The notes under the pieces were generated by a model. The model was given only the letters and a program-made list of their open reading frames with translations. It ran no database searches and was not told the origin of the DNA. Positions 31,367 through 43,773 of a stretch of 64,000 bases of DNA are shown here, one piece after another (position 1 is the first letter of the stretch; the number at the start of each line of letters is the position of its first letter). The DNA lies in the NCBI RefSeq assembly GCF_963169125.1, contig NC_084797.1, forward strand, positions 98,791,868 through 98,855,867, in the 5' to 3' direction. Both the position numbers and the translations under genes were made by a program. The DNA is from Humulus lupulus (lineage: Eukaryota > Streptophyta > Magnoliopsida > Rosales > Cannabaceae).

Positions 31367-32834
31367 TGTTGACTGTGATTTTAGCCAACGACGTAAGAAC
31401 GTCAACTACGACAAGCCTTCAAGAGAATTATAAACGACAACAGACAGTTTTTATCAATGAAAGTAAATAACACGAGATTTTATAGTGGTTCAGCCCCGAT
31501 GATCGGTAATAGCCTAATCCACTTAGAGATTTTATTACTGTATTCACACTCAAGATCAGATGAACAGCGTCAACTGAGTTTCTTCAGTGCAAAATATTCC
31601 AGAATACAAAAAGGGGTTCTCTCAGGGAAAAACACTTTCTCTCTCTAGAACACAGGTTAACTCTTAATTTTGCCAAAAGTCCTTTTCCGATCCTCCCAAC
31701 TCTCTATTTATAGACCTGAGATTCTCAACTGATATCCCCTTTTGATAGGGATATTTCATTATTCACCCTATATTTATATTGCAAAATAAATATTTAAAAT
31801 ACAACTGATCCCTAAATTCGAGTGAGGAGTGAGAGATTCCTGGATGCTTAGACCAATTCTCACTGAAGTAGTTTCGGGCAGTTTCACGTAGTCTCTCATG
31901 CATGTTGATTACTCTTGAAGCTTTTCGTGGCTCAAAGATGGCATGTGCATGGCTCTCCTCGGACCAAAGATCATGTAAGTTTAGCTCTCCTCGGACCAAG
32001 GTGGTCCGAGGCCACTTCCTTTGCTCCTTACCTCGAGCAAGTCCGAGGTATACTCCTTCATTGTGTCCGATCGGACACAATGGTTCTCTCCTTGGCTTAA
32101 GGTGGTTTGAACCACCCTCTTTGGCATCTCAACTCGGTCAAGCCCGAGCCCATTACCTTCAATCAAGGTCCGATCGGACCTTGAACTCTCTTCCTCGGAC
32201 CAAGGTGGTCCGAGGTACCTCTTCACGCCATCTCCTCGAACCAAAACGGTCCAAAGGCTCCTCTCCCATGGGCATGTCCGATCGGACATGTTGCCCTTCT
32301 CCTCGGACCAAAATGGTCTGAGCCTCTCTATTTCAACCAAGGTCCGATCGGACCTTGCAATCTTCTCCTCGGACCATGGAGGTCCGAGCCTACCTTCCTC
32401 TTCTTTCTAACCTTGTTCAAACCTGAGCCTACCTCTTCCATAGCATACCCGATCGGCCATTATGTGGCTTTCCCCTTGACTAAAACTTGAGCCTTGGTCA
32501 TTCTCTTTGGACACGTTCGAGCCAAACTTAACAAGAGGTCCCCTAAGCTTAGGATCGGTCGGACCTATTGCTTTTATCCCTTGAACCAAAATCCAAACCT
32601 CCCCTTTAACTTCTTGGACTTGGCTTCAAATCAATTATTAGGGTCCTCAAACTGGGGTCTGAGCCAAGCAACCCTTAGACCAAATATTCTCTTCGGTCGG
32701 GTGTATTTGGCTTGATTATCTGTCCAATTTCTTTACTGATGTATTGGGCCATTGCTAAGCCAGATCACCCCACTAACTCATGCCATGTGCCAATTTTACT
32801 GCCACGTCATTCTTTTCAAATTTTCGGGATAACA
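31367..32834 (-). mobile_element. Tat-2 5' LTR
   Basis: Same 1468-bp length and limits as the 3' LTR. TATA box CTATAAATAG (minus) at 31704-31713, U5 motif at 31480-31497. CCGATCGG palindromes lie at 32060-32081, 32163-32184, 32273-32290 and 32338-32357. Drives gag-pol transcription toward lower coordinates. Confidence 0.95.
31704..31713 (-). promoter_or_regulatory. TATA box of the Tat-2 5' LTR
   Basis: CTATAAATAG on the minus strand, in the GC-poor U3/R zone, matched in the 3' LTR and similar to that of Tat-1 and to TATAAATA at 60139. Confidence 0.65.
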
Positions 32835-32839
32835 TCATG
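32835..32839. repeat. Target-site duplication TCATG (right, Tat-2)
   Basis: Exact copy of 18405-18409; the copia LTR continues directly after it. Confidence 0.95.
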
Positions 32840-33119
32840 GATTGGTGATTCATTGTAAATCATGTGCACTGACTAATCTTAGGACTAACTTATGTTTTAA
32901 CATATAATCATATTTATATTCCATTGTGATTGCGTCACTATAATTATAATTAGATATATGCTCAAGATTTAATAGAAGTTTATATTAAATAAATAATCAT
33001 GAAAATAAAGCATGTGAGCAAAGTGATTGACCAAGTAAAAAATGATTTATATTGTTTTATCGATAATAAAATGAGATTATAAAGAAATTGGGTTTCGATT
33101 AGGGCATAAAACCCCAACA
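32840..33119 (-). mobile_element. Ty1/copia 3' LTR, right segment
   Basis: Continuation of 16839-18409, ending GGGCATAAAACCCCAACA. It aligns with the end of the solo LTR (41459-41738: GTGCACTGACTAATCTTAGG and the terminal block). Followed at 33120-33131 by the polypurine tract (minus CAAGTGGGAGAT). Confidence 0.92.
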
Positions 33120-33131
33120 ATCTCCCACTTG
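33120..33131 (-). other. Polypurine tract of the copia element
   Basis: Minus strand CAAGTGGGAGAT immediately before the 3' LTR, a form usual for plant Ty1/copia. Confidence 0.8.
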
Positions 33132-33155
33132 CACTAATTGAAATTAATGCCTTAA

Positions 33156-34700
33156 TTATACTAATCTCATTTCCTTGATATGCTTATCAAATGTAGCTTC
33201 TGGTAGTGTCTTTGTAAACGGATCTGCAAGATTGTCTTCAGATGCAATCTTCATAACCTTCACATCTCCCCTGGCCACATATTCTCGAATTATGTGATAC
33301 TTCCTTTCTATATGCTTACTCCTCTTGTGACTTCGAGGTTCTCTCAAGTTGGCTATCGCTCCTGTGTTGTCACAAAACAAGACAAGCAATTTATCCATTT
33401 CTGGAATAACACCAAGATCTTAATAGAACTTATTTAGCCAGACTATTTTCTTAGTTGCTTCAAATGCAGCTATGTACTCAACCTCCATGGTGGAATCTAA
33501 GATCGCAAACTGCTTTACGCTTATTCATATCACAACTCCACCCCCAAGAGTAAAAACCATTCTAGAAGTAGACTTTCTGTCATCGATACCAATCTGAAAA
33601 TATGAATTGGTGTAGCCTACAGGGTTCAGAACACCACCCTTGTAGACTAACATATAATCCTTAGCCTGTCTTAAATGCTTCAGAATATGATTAATTGCTA
33701 TCCATTGTTCTGGTCCTGGGTTTGACTGATACCTGCTCATTACTACCACTGCATAGCAAATATCTTGTCTAGTATAGAACATAGCATACATCAAACTTCC
33801 AACCGCAGATGCATAAGGAATTTTTCTCATTACATCTTCCTCTTCAGGAGTCTGGGGAGACTTCTTCTTTGAAAGATCAATTCCATGTCGGGATGATAGA
33901 CGTCCTTTCTTGGAATTTTTCATTGAGAAATGTTCAAGCATTTTATCAATGTAAGCTGCTTAAGATAGAGCTAAGAGTCTGTTCTTTCTATCCCTAATGA
34001 TCCGGATACCTAGAACATAACTTTCTTCACCCAAATCCTTCATCTGGAATTGAGTGCTCAGCCAATTCTTCACATCTGACAATTTCTTAACATTGTTTCC
34101 AATGAGTAATATATCATCTACATAAAGAACCAGGAATACCACTATTTTATTTGCCTTCAGTTGGTAAACACAAGGTTCATCAATATTTTGTTCAAAGCCA
34201 TAGGTTTTGATTATTTCATCAAATCTAAGGTTCCAGGAACGAGAAGCTTGCTTAAGTCCATAAATGGACATATTAAACTTGCAAACTTTTCCTTATTGTC
34301 CAACTACTTTAAATCCTTCTGTTTGATCCATATAAATATCTTCGTCAAGCTTGTCATTAAGAAAAGTTGTTTTGACGTCCATTTGCCAGATCTCATAGTC
34401 AAGAGCGGCTGCTACGGATAGGAGGATGCGAATGGACTTGAGCATGGCTACCGAACTAAAAGTTCCCTCATAGTCCACACCTTCTCTTTGGGTATAACCC
34501 TTTGCCACTAATCGAGATTTATAAGTTTCGATATTTCCATCAACACCTCATTTCTTCTTGTAGATCCACTTGCACCCAATGGCCCTAAGGTCACTAGGTG
34601 CTTCCACAAGATCCCAGACGGAATTTGAGTACATGGACTCCATTTCCTGTTTCACGGCTTTGAGCCATAGTTCCTTTTCAAGGCTAGCTATTGCCTACTT
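33156..34700 (-). pseudogene. Ty1/copia reverse transcriptase and RNase H
   Basis: RT motifs: KGYTQREGVDYEGTFS, DVKTTFLNDKL, SIYGLKQASRSWNLRFDE, the YVDDI box at 34110-34124, and YVLGIRIIRDRKNR. RNase H: TMEVEYIAA, FCDNTGAIANLREPRSHKRS, HIERKYHIIREYV and ADPFTKTLP, ending at TAG just before 33156. The motifs resemble BARE-1/Angela and TAR elements. In-frame stops near 34290, 33960 and 33525 inactivate it; the RT active site itself is intact. Confidence 0.9.
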
Positions 34701-35923
34701 GAAAGACAGTGGATCATCATCACTAGTGTTACCAACAACCACATTGGTTTCACCATACAAACTATAGCGAACTGGGTTCCTAGAAACCCTCCCACTACAA
34801 TGAGGCTCTGTGATTGTTTGCTCAGGAGCAGTGGTACTTTCTTCATTTAAATCGACTTGCGTCGGTTGGACATGAAGAGTGGGAATTTCATCATCAACTT
34901 GCATTGATGACGATGGAACATTGGTTGGAGTTAATTCTTCAACCATCTCCTCTAAAACTACTTTGTTGCGTGGTTTGAAGTTTTGGACATAGTCATTTTC
35001 CAAAAAAGTAGCATTCGTAGAAGTAAACACTTTCTTTACTGAGTGACTATAGAAAATTCCATCCTAAGTGCCTTTAGGATAGCCAACAAACATGCAATCT
35101 TCGGTCCACGATTCTAGCTTTACTTCCTTTTTCCTCAGGACGTTGGCGAGACACTTCTAGATTTTAAAATGTTGTAAACTAGGTTCACGACCATTCCAGC
35201 ATTCTAAAGGTGTTTTGGAGATTGATTTGGATAGTACGACATTTATAATGCTGTTTGCATATTCAATTGCATGTCCCCAAAATGAAGTTGGCAGAGTTGA
35301 GTAACTAAGCATGCATCTAACCATTTCCAATAAAGTTTTGTTCCAGCATTCTGCTGCACCATTTTGTTGCGGAGTACCTGGGGTAGTAAGTTGTGATAAA
35401 ATCCCAAGTTCAGTTAAATGATCTTGGAACTACATATCCAAATATTCTTCACCCCTATCAGATCACAAGATCTTTAACGTTTTACTTAATTGGTTCTGAG
35501 CCATAGCTTGGAATTCCTTAAACTTTGAAACTGTTTCTAGTTTCCTATACATTAGGTAAAGACATGAGTGTCTAGAGTAATCATCAATGAAAGTGACAAA
35601 ATACTAAAAACAACCCCTGGCTTGTACATTCAAAGGTCAAAAAATATCTGAATGAACAAGTCCAAGTGGTTCTTTGGCCCTATCACCCTTTGCAGAGAAT
35701 GGATGCTTGGTTAGTTTGCCTTCTAGACAAGATTCACAAATAGGTAATTCGCCTAAGGTGAGTTCCCTCAAAGGCCCGTCCTTTGTAAGTCTTTGAATTC
35801 TATCATAGCCAATGTAACCTAGTCTCAAATGCAATAAATACGTCATGTTATCGTTATCGGTCTTTTGACATTTATTGGTCCTAGGTTTAACTACATTGAA
35901 TAAATCATTGTTAAGAGCAAGGG
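34701..35923 (-). pseudogene. Ty1/copia integrase
   Basis: GAG-pre-integrase zinc region (HLRLGYIGYDRIQRL with Tyr where a His is usual; CESCLEGK), VHSDIF for the first Asp, then a DDE core in one mostly open frame with several stops. A C-terminal region follows (STNATFLENDYV; SGRVSRNP). Interrupted at 35923 by a solo LTR; the upstream protease side resumes at 38355. Confidence 0.85.
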
Positions 35924-38354
35924 TGTAACGACCCAAAATTACTAATAAGGTTAAGGACCTGGATTAGTGTGTCGGGAGGGCATAACTGGATTATGTGTGA
36001 TTTAAATGATTAAATGCATGATTATGTGATAAGCATGCTTATATGATTATTTGGATATATGAGATGCATGATTATGAGTATTAGTATGCATGTAGGCCCT
36101 GTTTAGATTATAAGGACATATTTGTAATTTTGGCCCGTTGAGGGCTTAAACATGATTATCTGTGATAAATTCTTGAGACCACATTATTATGTGGATATAT
36201 TTGCAGCTTGTGACTCGGGTGATCCTTATGAGCGGTTTAGCGAGAAAGTCATGGTGGGGATTTATACCCGGCTCGGGGGAGCCTGGGAGTATTTCTGGGA
36301 ATTTGGGAAATATATTGGGGACTATTTGACATTGAGGAAAATAATTGGTGATTAGTTACATGACGGGATGTAAGCGGTAATTATTAGGGACACGCGAGGA
36401 ATTAGCGGGAATTGGGAGCAATGACCAAAATGTCCTTAGAGTGATTAATGGTTGGGTTATATTTGGGAGGGAAATATGGTCTTTTGGTGTTTTAAAAGGG
36501 ATAGGTATTAATCTGCCTTTTTAGAGTTAGTGGAAGTTGTAGAATGAATTAGAAGTTGAAGGAAAGAAGCAAAAGGAAAGAAAGAAGAAAAAAGCAGAAC
36601 ATCTAACTCGCCCATTTCTTCCCCTCTCTGTTTGCTCTATTCCTCACCATTTCTTGTGAATTTTGGAGCTGGAATATCAGGGAAGGTCTAGGAAAAGTCT
36701 TGAGACTTTGACCCTTGAAGTGGCTAGAGGTTCAGCTGTAGATAATACTCAATTAAGGTAAAGTTTAAAGGTTGTTCTTGAGTTTCTGAGTTTTGTTGGA
36801 ATTGATTTCTAAACTTGAACTTTTGATGGAAATTAAGGGAATTGAGGAGCTAAAGGCTGGAAGGGCACTAAGGGCAACCTAGGGTCGAATCCCCCATCAA
36901 AGGTAAGGAATTCTGAGCTTGATCATCTGAGTTGCTGGGTTATCTCTGGATTTTTCTGATGAGTTCTTGAGTTTTGAGTTCAATTCTTGTTTTCTTTGTT
37001 TGATGGTGCATGTGGCTAAGTTGTATGTTGTTGGACTATGTGGGATGAGATGTAGAGGATGGTAGGCTCAATTTGGAGTGTGGTTGAGGTTTGGAGGGGT
37101 TTTATCGAGGTTTGGCTCGGGGAAATTCGAAGGAGAAACTCAGAGTGCTGAAGGTGCTGTAAGTAGCGTTGTAGCGCTAGCTTTAGGGCGCTACAGCACT
37201 AGGCTTGGGTTTTCTGGGGGATTTTGCTACTATTTGTAGCGCTGTAGCACCCACCTTGTGGTGTTGTAGCACTACCCTGCCTTCAGAAATGGGTTTTTGG
37301 GTATTTTCTTAGGGTTTTTGCCTGGGGGCTCGGGGTTTGATTCCACCACCCCGTTTGGTGGAATTAGAGCTTCCCAAGGGCTCGGGATTGGTCCATAGGT
37401 TAGGTTACGGAATTGAAGTTTAGTGATGGTTCTAATTTATGGCTGTGACTAGGTGTACGCTAAGGCTCAGACTGGATCGTGCTTGAAGGTCAATTTCACA
37501 AATCAAAGCTATCGGAATCTAAGGTAAGAAACTGCACCCAGTTATGTGATTATGTTGGGACTAAGAGCTCCCTATATTTGTATGAAATTCAATGAGATGG
37601 TATTATGCCATGGGGACATATGATAAATGGCCTAAGAGTGCCAGAATCAATATATGTGCACAGGGCACGGCTCGGCCACTTGTAGCTGAGGTTAAATACA
37701 TAATCACTGAGCTCAGCCTAAGCAAACCGGAGTCAGTGGGATAATTAGAGGGTGCGGCCTAAGGGCGCTGACCCTAGATTTTGGCGTGATATGTTTAATG
37801 TTGTTTAAATTGATGATTGTGATGAGTTTGTTATCTGAGTAACTGATTATTGGCTTGTAGTTTGTTATCACTGTTTATGTGAGTTGTATGACTTGTTGTT
37901 TATCTGATTGATGATTCGTAAATGATCTGCCTGTTGATTGTCGCTTGTGTTATGCATTATAGTTTTCTTGCTGGGCCTTGGCTCACGGGTGCTACGAGGT
38001 GCAGGTAAAGGCAAGGGCAAGGTTGACCAGTTATGAGTTGGAGAGCTTTGAAAGTGAATGTACATAGTCAACTGATTGGCCAGAGGAGTGATACAAGATA
38101 GGAGAAGCCTAAATGTTTGTTTTGCCTTAGAGTGGACAATACTTGTTTGCAACTTGGAATTTCTGTAAATTGTCTTTTAAACTCTATTACTTTTGGGATC
38201 CCATGTACGAAATGTTTATTTAAATAAAATGTATCTTTTAACCCTAGTTCAATTATGGCTTTAGTAACACGTTTCTAACTAAATGACTTGATTAGCAAGT
38301 CTTCCACCTTTATAAACACACAATGTAACTGTCTTGGCTATCCAGGGCATTACA
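35924..38354 (+). mobile_element. Tekay-like solo LTR in the copia protease-integrase region
   Basis: A 2431-bp LTR, TGTAACGACCCAAAA...GGGCATTACA. Flanks are AAGGG (35919-35923) and GAGGG (38355-38359), a 5-bp duplication with one change. Contains the family blocks and, at 37156-37290, words such as GTAGCGC/GCGCTAC in inverted pairs. The CTTGGCTCACGGGTGCT block ends at 37993. No internal region. Confidence 0.9.
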
Positions 38355-38680
38355 GAGGGGTTCATTAGGTCGCAGAATATAAAGCATGTTTTCCAAACAT
38401 GCAATAAACAATTGTGATCCATTGAAAGAAATAGATATATTAGAACTTGTAAAAGTCATAACAAATTCTTCTAATTGCAACATGGAAGCTGAAATTAAAG
38501 TTCTACTAAAATTCGGAATAAAAAGTACATCTTTTAAAATTAAATATTTATTTCTGAACTTCAGGCGAGCTCTTCGTCTAGCTTGGACTGCAACGAATGC
38601 TCCATTCCCAACTCTAAGCTTTAAGCCCCCTTTGTCCACTTCCTCCCACGATTCAAGAAGCTTTGTTTTTTTATGCTAGA
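38355..38680 (-). pseudogene. Ty1/copia protease remnant lacking its active site
   Basis: Encodes the post-active-site part (LRVGNGAFVAVQA, YLILKDVLFIPNFSRTLIS) and reaches the integrase linker (MLYILRPNEPL). The DSGA active-site motif expected before LRVGNG is missing. The zinc-knuckle end of gag (DCPKFLA) is followed almost directly by this part, so about 50 codons are deleted near 38675. Confidence 0.8.
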
Positions 38681-39383
38681 AACTTGGGGCAATCCTGTTT
38701 CCATTGCCCCTTCTCATTGTAGTGAAAGAACTTACCTTTACGTTTCTTGTTTTTCTTTTTCTTCCCCTTAGGCGTCTGTGCACTTGTTTGTGCACTTGTC
38801 TTTGCAGCCTTTGTAGGTCTGGGGTTGGTGTTTTGTCCATCTTTCCTCTTATTTCTAGCTTTCAAAGATGAAGCTAGGTTAGCTTCAGCCTTAGCTGGAT
38901 CAGCAGCAGCAGCAGTAGTCTTCTTTTCTCCTCCCTTACTAGGTCTACCCATGACAGACTCGAAAGTCTGAAGCTCGTTTATGAGCTGCGCCAGACCATA
39001 GTTGAGTTTATTTATCACATAGTTGGTGGTGAACGACAGGAAAGCTGGAAAGAGACTATTGAGGATTAAGCCGACTTGAGTCTCCTCATCTATTATGGCT
39101 CCATGCAGTTTAGCTTCACTAAAGTAGTTGGTCATCTTGATCAGGTGATCAACAACATACTGAGACGGTGACATCCAAGCATTGACATATTTCTTGGTGG
39201 CCACAAAACGAGTCTGCACAGACTTTGCACCAAACATGTCTTGGAGCTAATCCATGATTTCGTAGGCCGTCTTGACATTCTCCATCTTTGTCTTGAGAGT
39301 GTTGACCATACTAGTCAACATGTAGTACCGTGCCTTATTATTGGCCACCTGTCAACACTCATATTTGTCTCTTACAGACTTGG
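38671..39383 (-). pseudogene. Ty1/copia gag, main part
   Basis: UBN2-type gag: SVQTRFVATKKYVNAW, MTNYFSEAKLHGA, LILNSLFPAF and a Lys-rich tail, with a nucleocapsid CCHC remnant reading FHYNEKGQWKQDC (first Cys replaced by His). TAG at 38671. One stop near 39250 separates the N-terminal piece (TAYEIMD). Cut at 39383 by a solo LTR; the first gag codons are at 43609-43773. Confidence 0.85.
39379..39383. repeat. Target-site duplication CTTGG (left; right copy 43609-43613)
   Basis: Exact 5-bp match flanking the LTR inside copia gag. Confidence 0.93.
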
Positions 39384-39879
39384 TGTAACACTCCAAATTC
39401 CCTAATATGGCTTAGTGCCAAGATTAGGGGGGCGGGAGACAATAATTGTTCTAATTATGTGTTAATATAGTATGATCATGTCATTATATGAATTATATTA
39501 TAATATAACTATGCTTGCATGCTTAGGAATATTAAATATGTGTGTGGGCCCATTTCTTATAAGAAGGGCATTTTAGTAATTTGACCCACTGGGGTTATAA
39601 TTGTGAATATGTGTGTTATGATTGAGACCACATTATTATGTGGATATATTTGGATTATTTGGCGTGAGGCGATCCTAGAGAGCAAGTTAGCGGTTTAGTC
39701 ATAACGGGGTCAAATACCTGGCTTGGGGTAAGCCTAGGGGTATTTCGATAATTTAGTACATTACTGGGATTTATCAGGTAATGAGAAATTATTTAGTGAC
39801 TATTTGAGAATATTGGAGATAACAGGAATTTATGAGGCATTAATTATGATTAACAGGGAAAAGTGGCAAATGACAGGTT

Positions 39880-41738
39880 TGTTGGAAAAGCTTATACAGG
39901 ATCTTTATTTATTTTCATGTATATCTAATATTAAACAAATTAATACGAGATAGCCTAAAACATGTTTCTAAAATTGAATTCAAAGAGAAACAAATAATAT
40001 AATACTTACAGTATACGCAGCAGAATTAAGAGTCCTTCCTTCAGTTTCTCTAACTCTTGTATCCTTTCTGTCGCAGAGTATTATTAAGAAACTGAACCGA
40101 TCTTCTATTTTCTTCAAGATCTTCCAATGTATCCTTAGAACCACCTAGACTAGTGTGGGAAATTCTCAACACATGAGATAGATATAGAGAGAAGAAAAGA
40201 AAATAACAAAGAGGTTTAGAAAAGGACTTGTGTTTAGAGAGAATATAAAACTATCAGAAAATCTGACTTGTGACTTATCTGCGTCTCTAAAATCTTCTCT
40301 CTAAGCACTCCTTTTATAGACTCAATTAGGCCATTTAATTTAATTAAAAAATCAATAAAATAACAGTCATTTTGAAGCCCTAGGTCGAAATTATCATGGG
40401 CTATTGGCTCGTGAAATTTCCCATTTGATTATAAGCCCATTGGACTTAAAATCAAGGCATGTATTATTTTCTATTGATTTAATTAATTAAATAATTAATT
40501 AAATCCTTTATCAAATTAATTATTTATAATTTGAACCTTGATTTAAATTTATTTATTAATTTAGATACCAATTTATCTTAATTAATAAATCTGCCATAAT
40601 TTCTCTTTTCTTCTCAAAATTACACAACTTTGTGAAACTATCCAAAATTGACCTGGTCAACTTTGATAATTCTAATTGATAATTAAATCAATTAATTGAG
40701 ACTATCTAGATGATTTTATCCAAGGTACAATGGGGACCATGGGCCTATGAAATCAAGCTCCAATAAGTTATCATAAATCTAACAAATAAATTTACTAACT
40801 TATTAATTCCTCGTGACTCCACTATAGACTTGGAATTGCACTCTTGAATTCATAGAACGCTCTATAACAAATATAGATACGCTATTAAATATCCATTGTT
40901 ACAACCATAATTGTCACTCAATCCTCTATAGACGGTCTACAATGAGATAGGACTAAAATACCGTTTTACCCCCCTCATTGTATTTTATCCTTAAAACACT
41001 TAGTTCCTTGTAAATGATATTTCAGTAAACTAATTTAATTACTGAAATGAGATCTCTATCATTTATCACCTTGAACCAAACTAAAAGGAAACCATCGTTT
41101 CACTTCTTCATCAGAAGCTATAGATGTTCATATCTATGATTAACACTCCCACTCAATTATACTACCGAGTTCCCAAGATGTAAGTATGGGCTAGTCCGTA
41201 GGGTAAGCTGGTAACGAACAAGTCAAAGAACTCAAATAATACAATCAGTTAGAATACTAACCACTCAGAATTGAGATTGAATTGACCTATGGTCAACTAT
41301 ATGATATGACTAGAATAGATAATAACGGTATGTTTACTTATCTTATCAACTGTCAATATCGGTCATATCCGATGTAACAAATACATCTGATCTTATCTAC
41401 TTTGCTAATGTTCTGGAAAGAACATAACACTATAATGTGTAAGTAGATCATATCGTAGATTGGCAAGTCAGTGTAAATCCGGTGCACTGACTAATCTTAG
41501 GACTAACTTATTTTTGAACATATAATCATATTTATATTCCACTGTGATTACGTCACTATAAATAAGATTATCTATATGCTCGGGATTTAATAGAAGTTTA
41601 TATTAAACAAATAATCATGAAAATAAAACATGTGAGCAAAGTGATTTACCAAGTCAAAAAATGATTTCTATTCTTTTATTGATAATAAAATGAGATTACA
41701 AAGAATTTGGGTTTTAATTAGGGCATAAAACCCCAACA
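39880..41738 (-). mobile_element. Ty1/copia solo LTR nested in the Tekay-like LTR
   Basis: A 1859-bp LTR from TGTTGGAAAAGCTTATACAG to CCCCAACA, same family as 16839-33119, with perfect duplications AGGTT (39875-39879 and 41739-41743). Minus-strand TATAAAAG at 40311-40318. No internal part remains. It is younger than its host LTR, which is younger than the copia element around it. Confidence 0.94.
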
Positions 41739-42859
41739 AGGTTCACCCTTGTGAGCATTAGAGATTAGCTAATGGGCTAAGGAGTAATTTGGTCATTTCT
41801 AGCCTAAGGAGGGGATTCACTTAGAGAGTTCTGAAGCTAGTGGAATGTTTAGAACACTCTCAACATCTCATTTTCTCTCCTTCTTGTTACTCTCTCTCCC
41901 TCACATCCCTTAGATGAAGTCTTGAATTCTTGAAGAGAGTTAGCTTGGAAATTTGAGGCTTGAAGTTGGGGTTTTTGGTTAGGAGCACCTTAAAGCTTGA
42001 ATTAAACAACTGAGGTAAGAATTTCACTCTGTTTTCTTGGTAAATCCATGCTATGGTTTAAGTTTCAGCAAAATTGTAAGCTATGGTTGGGTTTTAATTT
42101 GGGTTAGAGTTTGGGCTTGGTTTTTGAGGTGTTAGCACTGTTTATTATGTGTTATTTATGATTTTAACTCATTTGGGAGTTTTAGACAAGTTTGGGGTAG
42201 GATTTGAGGGCTTTGGCTCGGGGAAAACGGTGGAAAAACCCAGTGTTTTTGGGTTCGCGAAGGAGCACCATGGCCTTGTTCTTCCGTGCCGCTGCGCTGG
42301 GATGAACCAGGGCAAGGGGCCTTGGCTGTGCGCCACGGTGCTTGTGTGCCTGTGCTGTGGCACTAGGGCAATTTTAGGGCCCTTGAATTATTATTTTTTT
42401 AGGGCATGTGCCCAGGGGCTGGGGGGGACGTTTTAGCTACCACATTTGGGGAAAATGGAGGTCCTGAGGGCACGGGATTGGTCCCGGGGCTCTATCATGG
42501 AATCGAATAATAATGAGAGTGTTATTTGTGGGTTGTGAATAGGTTACCGCTAGGTCTCGGGAAAGGATCGTTCTCAGGAGTCATGCTTGCTAGTTATTTT
42601 CTTGTGCCTAAAGGAAAGAAAACTGCACTCAAAATATGATATAAATGATTAGGGCTCGACCCAAATGCTGAATATAATCTAGATTTGGGCGTTGGGTTTG
42701 TGAATGCGCATGATTATGATTATGCCTATGTATGTCTATTTAAATGTATTATAATACATTGTATCTGTATATATGTATGATAAATGGAATATGTGATTGT
42801 CTGCTATGACTAGGGAGCTGGGTTTATAAACCATGGAATTGTTGTGATATCTAGTTAGA

Positions 42860-43035
42860 GATCGACTTATTAGTCGAGGGCATATTTTATTTGAGGGGCT
42901 TGGCTTATAAGTCGAGGGCCTCCGAAGCTTGGCTTATAAGTCGAGGATTTTAAAGCTTCGACTTATAAGTCGGGGGCATTTGAGGCTTGACTTATAAGTC
43001 AAGGACCTGTAGGACTCGACTTATGAGCTGAGATT
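42860..43035. repeat. Cluster of CTTATAAG palindromic words
   Basis: Six copies of (C/T)(G)ACTTATAAGTC(G/A)-like words spaced about 25-35 bp. Two are perfect palindromes with different outer arms: CGACTTATAAGTCG at 42959-42972 and CTTGACTTATAAGTCAAG at 42986-43003. Others (42863, 42904, 42933, 43017) are imperfect. Confidence 0.8.
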
Positions 43036-43608
43036 GGCATTACGCAGGTGGAGTGCAGGCCACTATGGTTGGGCCACCTTGGGGGTGCACCAAGCACCTG
43101 ACTGGCTCAGATGCCAAAAAAATTGAAAGAGAGTGTGAGACGCACTTGTGCAACTCTATGGTTGCTTATTTGTATAATGTGTATGCTAGATTCAGTTATT
43201 ACTGTTAGTCAAATACATTACGGGTGATAGCTTACGCAAATAAAGGTAAAGAAAAGATTGGCCAGCCATGAATCGGAGGGCGATAGTAGTGACATGTACA
43301 TATGTAGTCCGCTCAACAGCCACGGCTGAGTTACTCGAGGAAGCTAGGGTTGAACCCAACTTTTGCCGCTTAGGTCAGCTTGTTATGTAACCTTGGTGAT
43401 GTAGCCAACTTTTAAGCTTGTGTTTTTTTGGGATCCCGTGTAAGAACAAAGTTTTTTATCAATGGAAATGTTTATGACTTGACAAAAAATTTTAATACCT
43501 AAACCATTAGTGGCTTAATCACGTGTTTAGTCCAAATGACTTGTTTAGCAAGTCCAGCACTAATTTTAAACACACTTGGTAACGGACCCTAATTAGCAGG
43601 GCGTTACA

Positions 43609-43773
43609 CTTGGTAGCTCCTTCAGCTGAAACTTCTGGGGATTCCTCAGTCATGACGAACTTGGAGTTGTCACCAATCAACACTATGTTGATGTTCTGCT
43701 TCCACCTAAGGAAGTTTTCTCCAGTGAGTTTCTCCATCGAAAGTTGAGAAAGGATGGGAGTAGACACAGCCAT
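43609..43773 (-). pseudogene. Ty1/copia gag, first codons
   Basis: ATG at 43771-43773, then MAVSTPILSQLSMEKLTGEN and WKQNINIVL, the usual N-terminus of Angela/TAR-type gag. The frame continues into the solo LTR at 43608. Residues beyond (CNALLIRV-like) are LTR sequence. Confidence 0.85.

Larger units (their letters stand above)
18410..32834 (-). mobile_element. Tat-2: complete Tat-lineage LTR retrotransposon (14.4 kb)
   Basis: Two LTRs of 1468 bp each (18410-19877 and 31367-32834), a perfect 5-bp duplication TCATG, a primer-binding site, a polypurine tract, and gag-pol in one minus-strand frame from 31311 to 25063. An antisense spliced gene lies at about 20110-24123. By eye the LTRs differ at roughly 30 positions (about 2%). 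It sits inside the 3' LTR of the copia element, so it is younger than that copy. It is structurally complete but disabled by in-frame stops. Confidence 0.96.
39384..43608 (+). mobile_element. Tekay-like solo LTR (second subfamily) in copia gag, with nested copia LTR
   Basis: TGTAACACTCCAAATTCCC...GGGCGTTACA with perfect duplications CTTGG (39379-39383 and 43609-43613). Removing the nested copia LTR and its duplication leaves about 2361 bp. More diverged than the other three solo LTRs. It contains a palindromic CTTATAAG cluster at 42860-43035. An ORF at 42149-42436 has no recognisable product. Confidence 0.92.
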
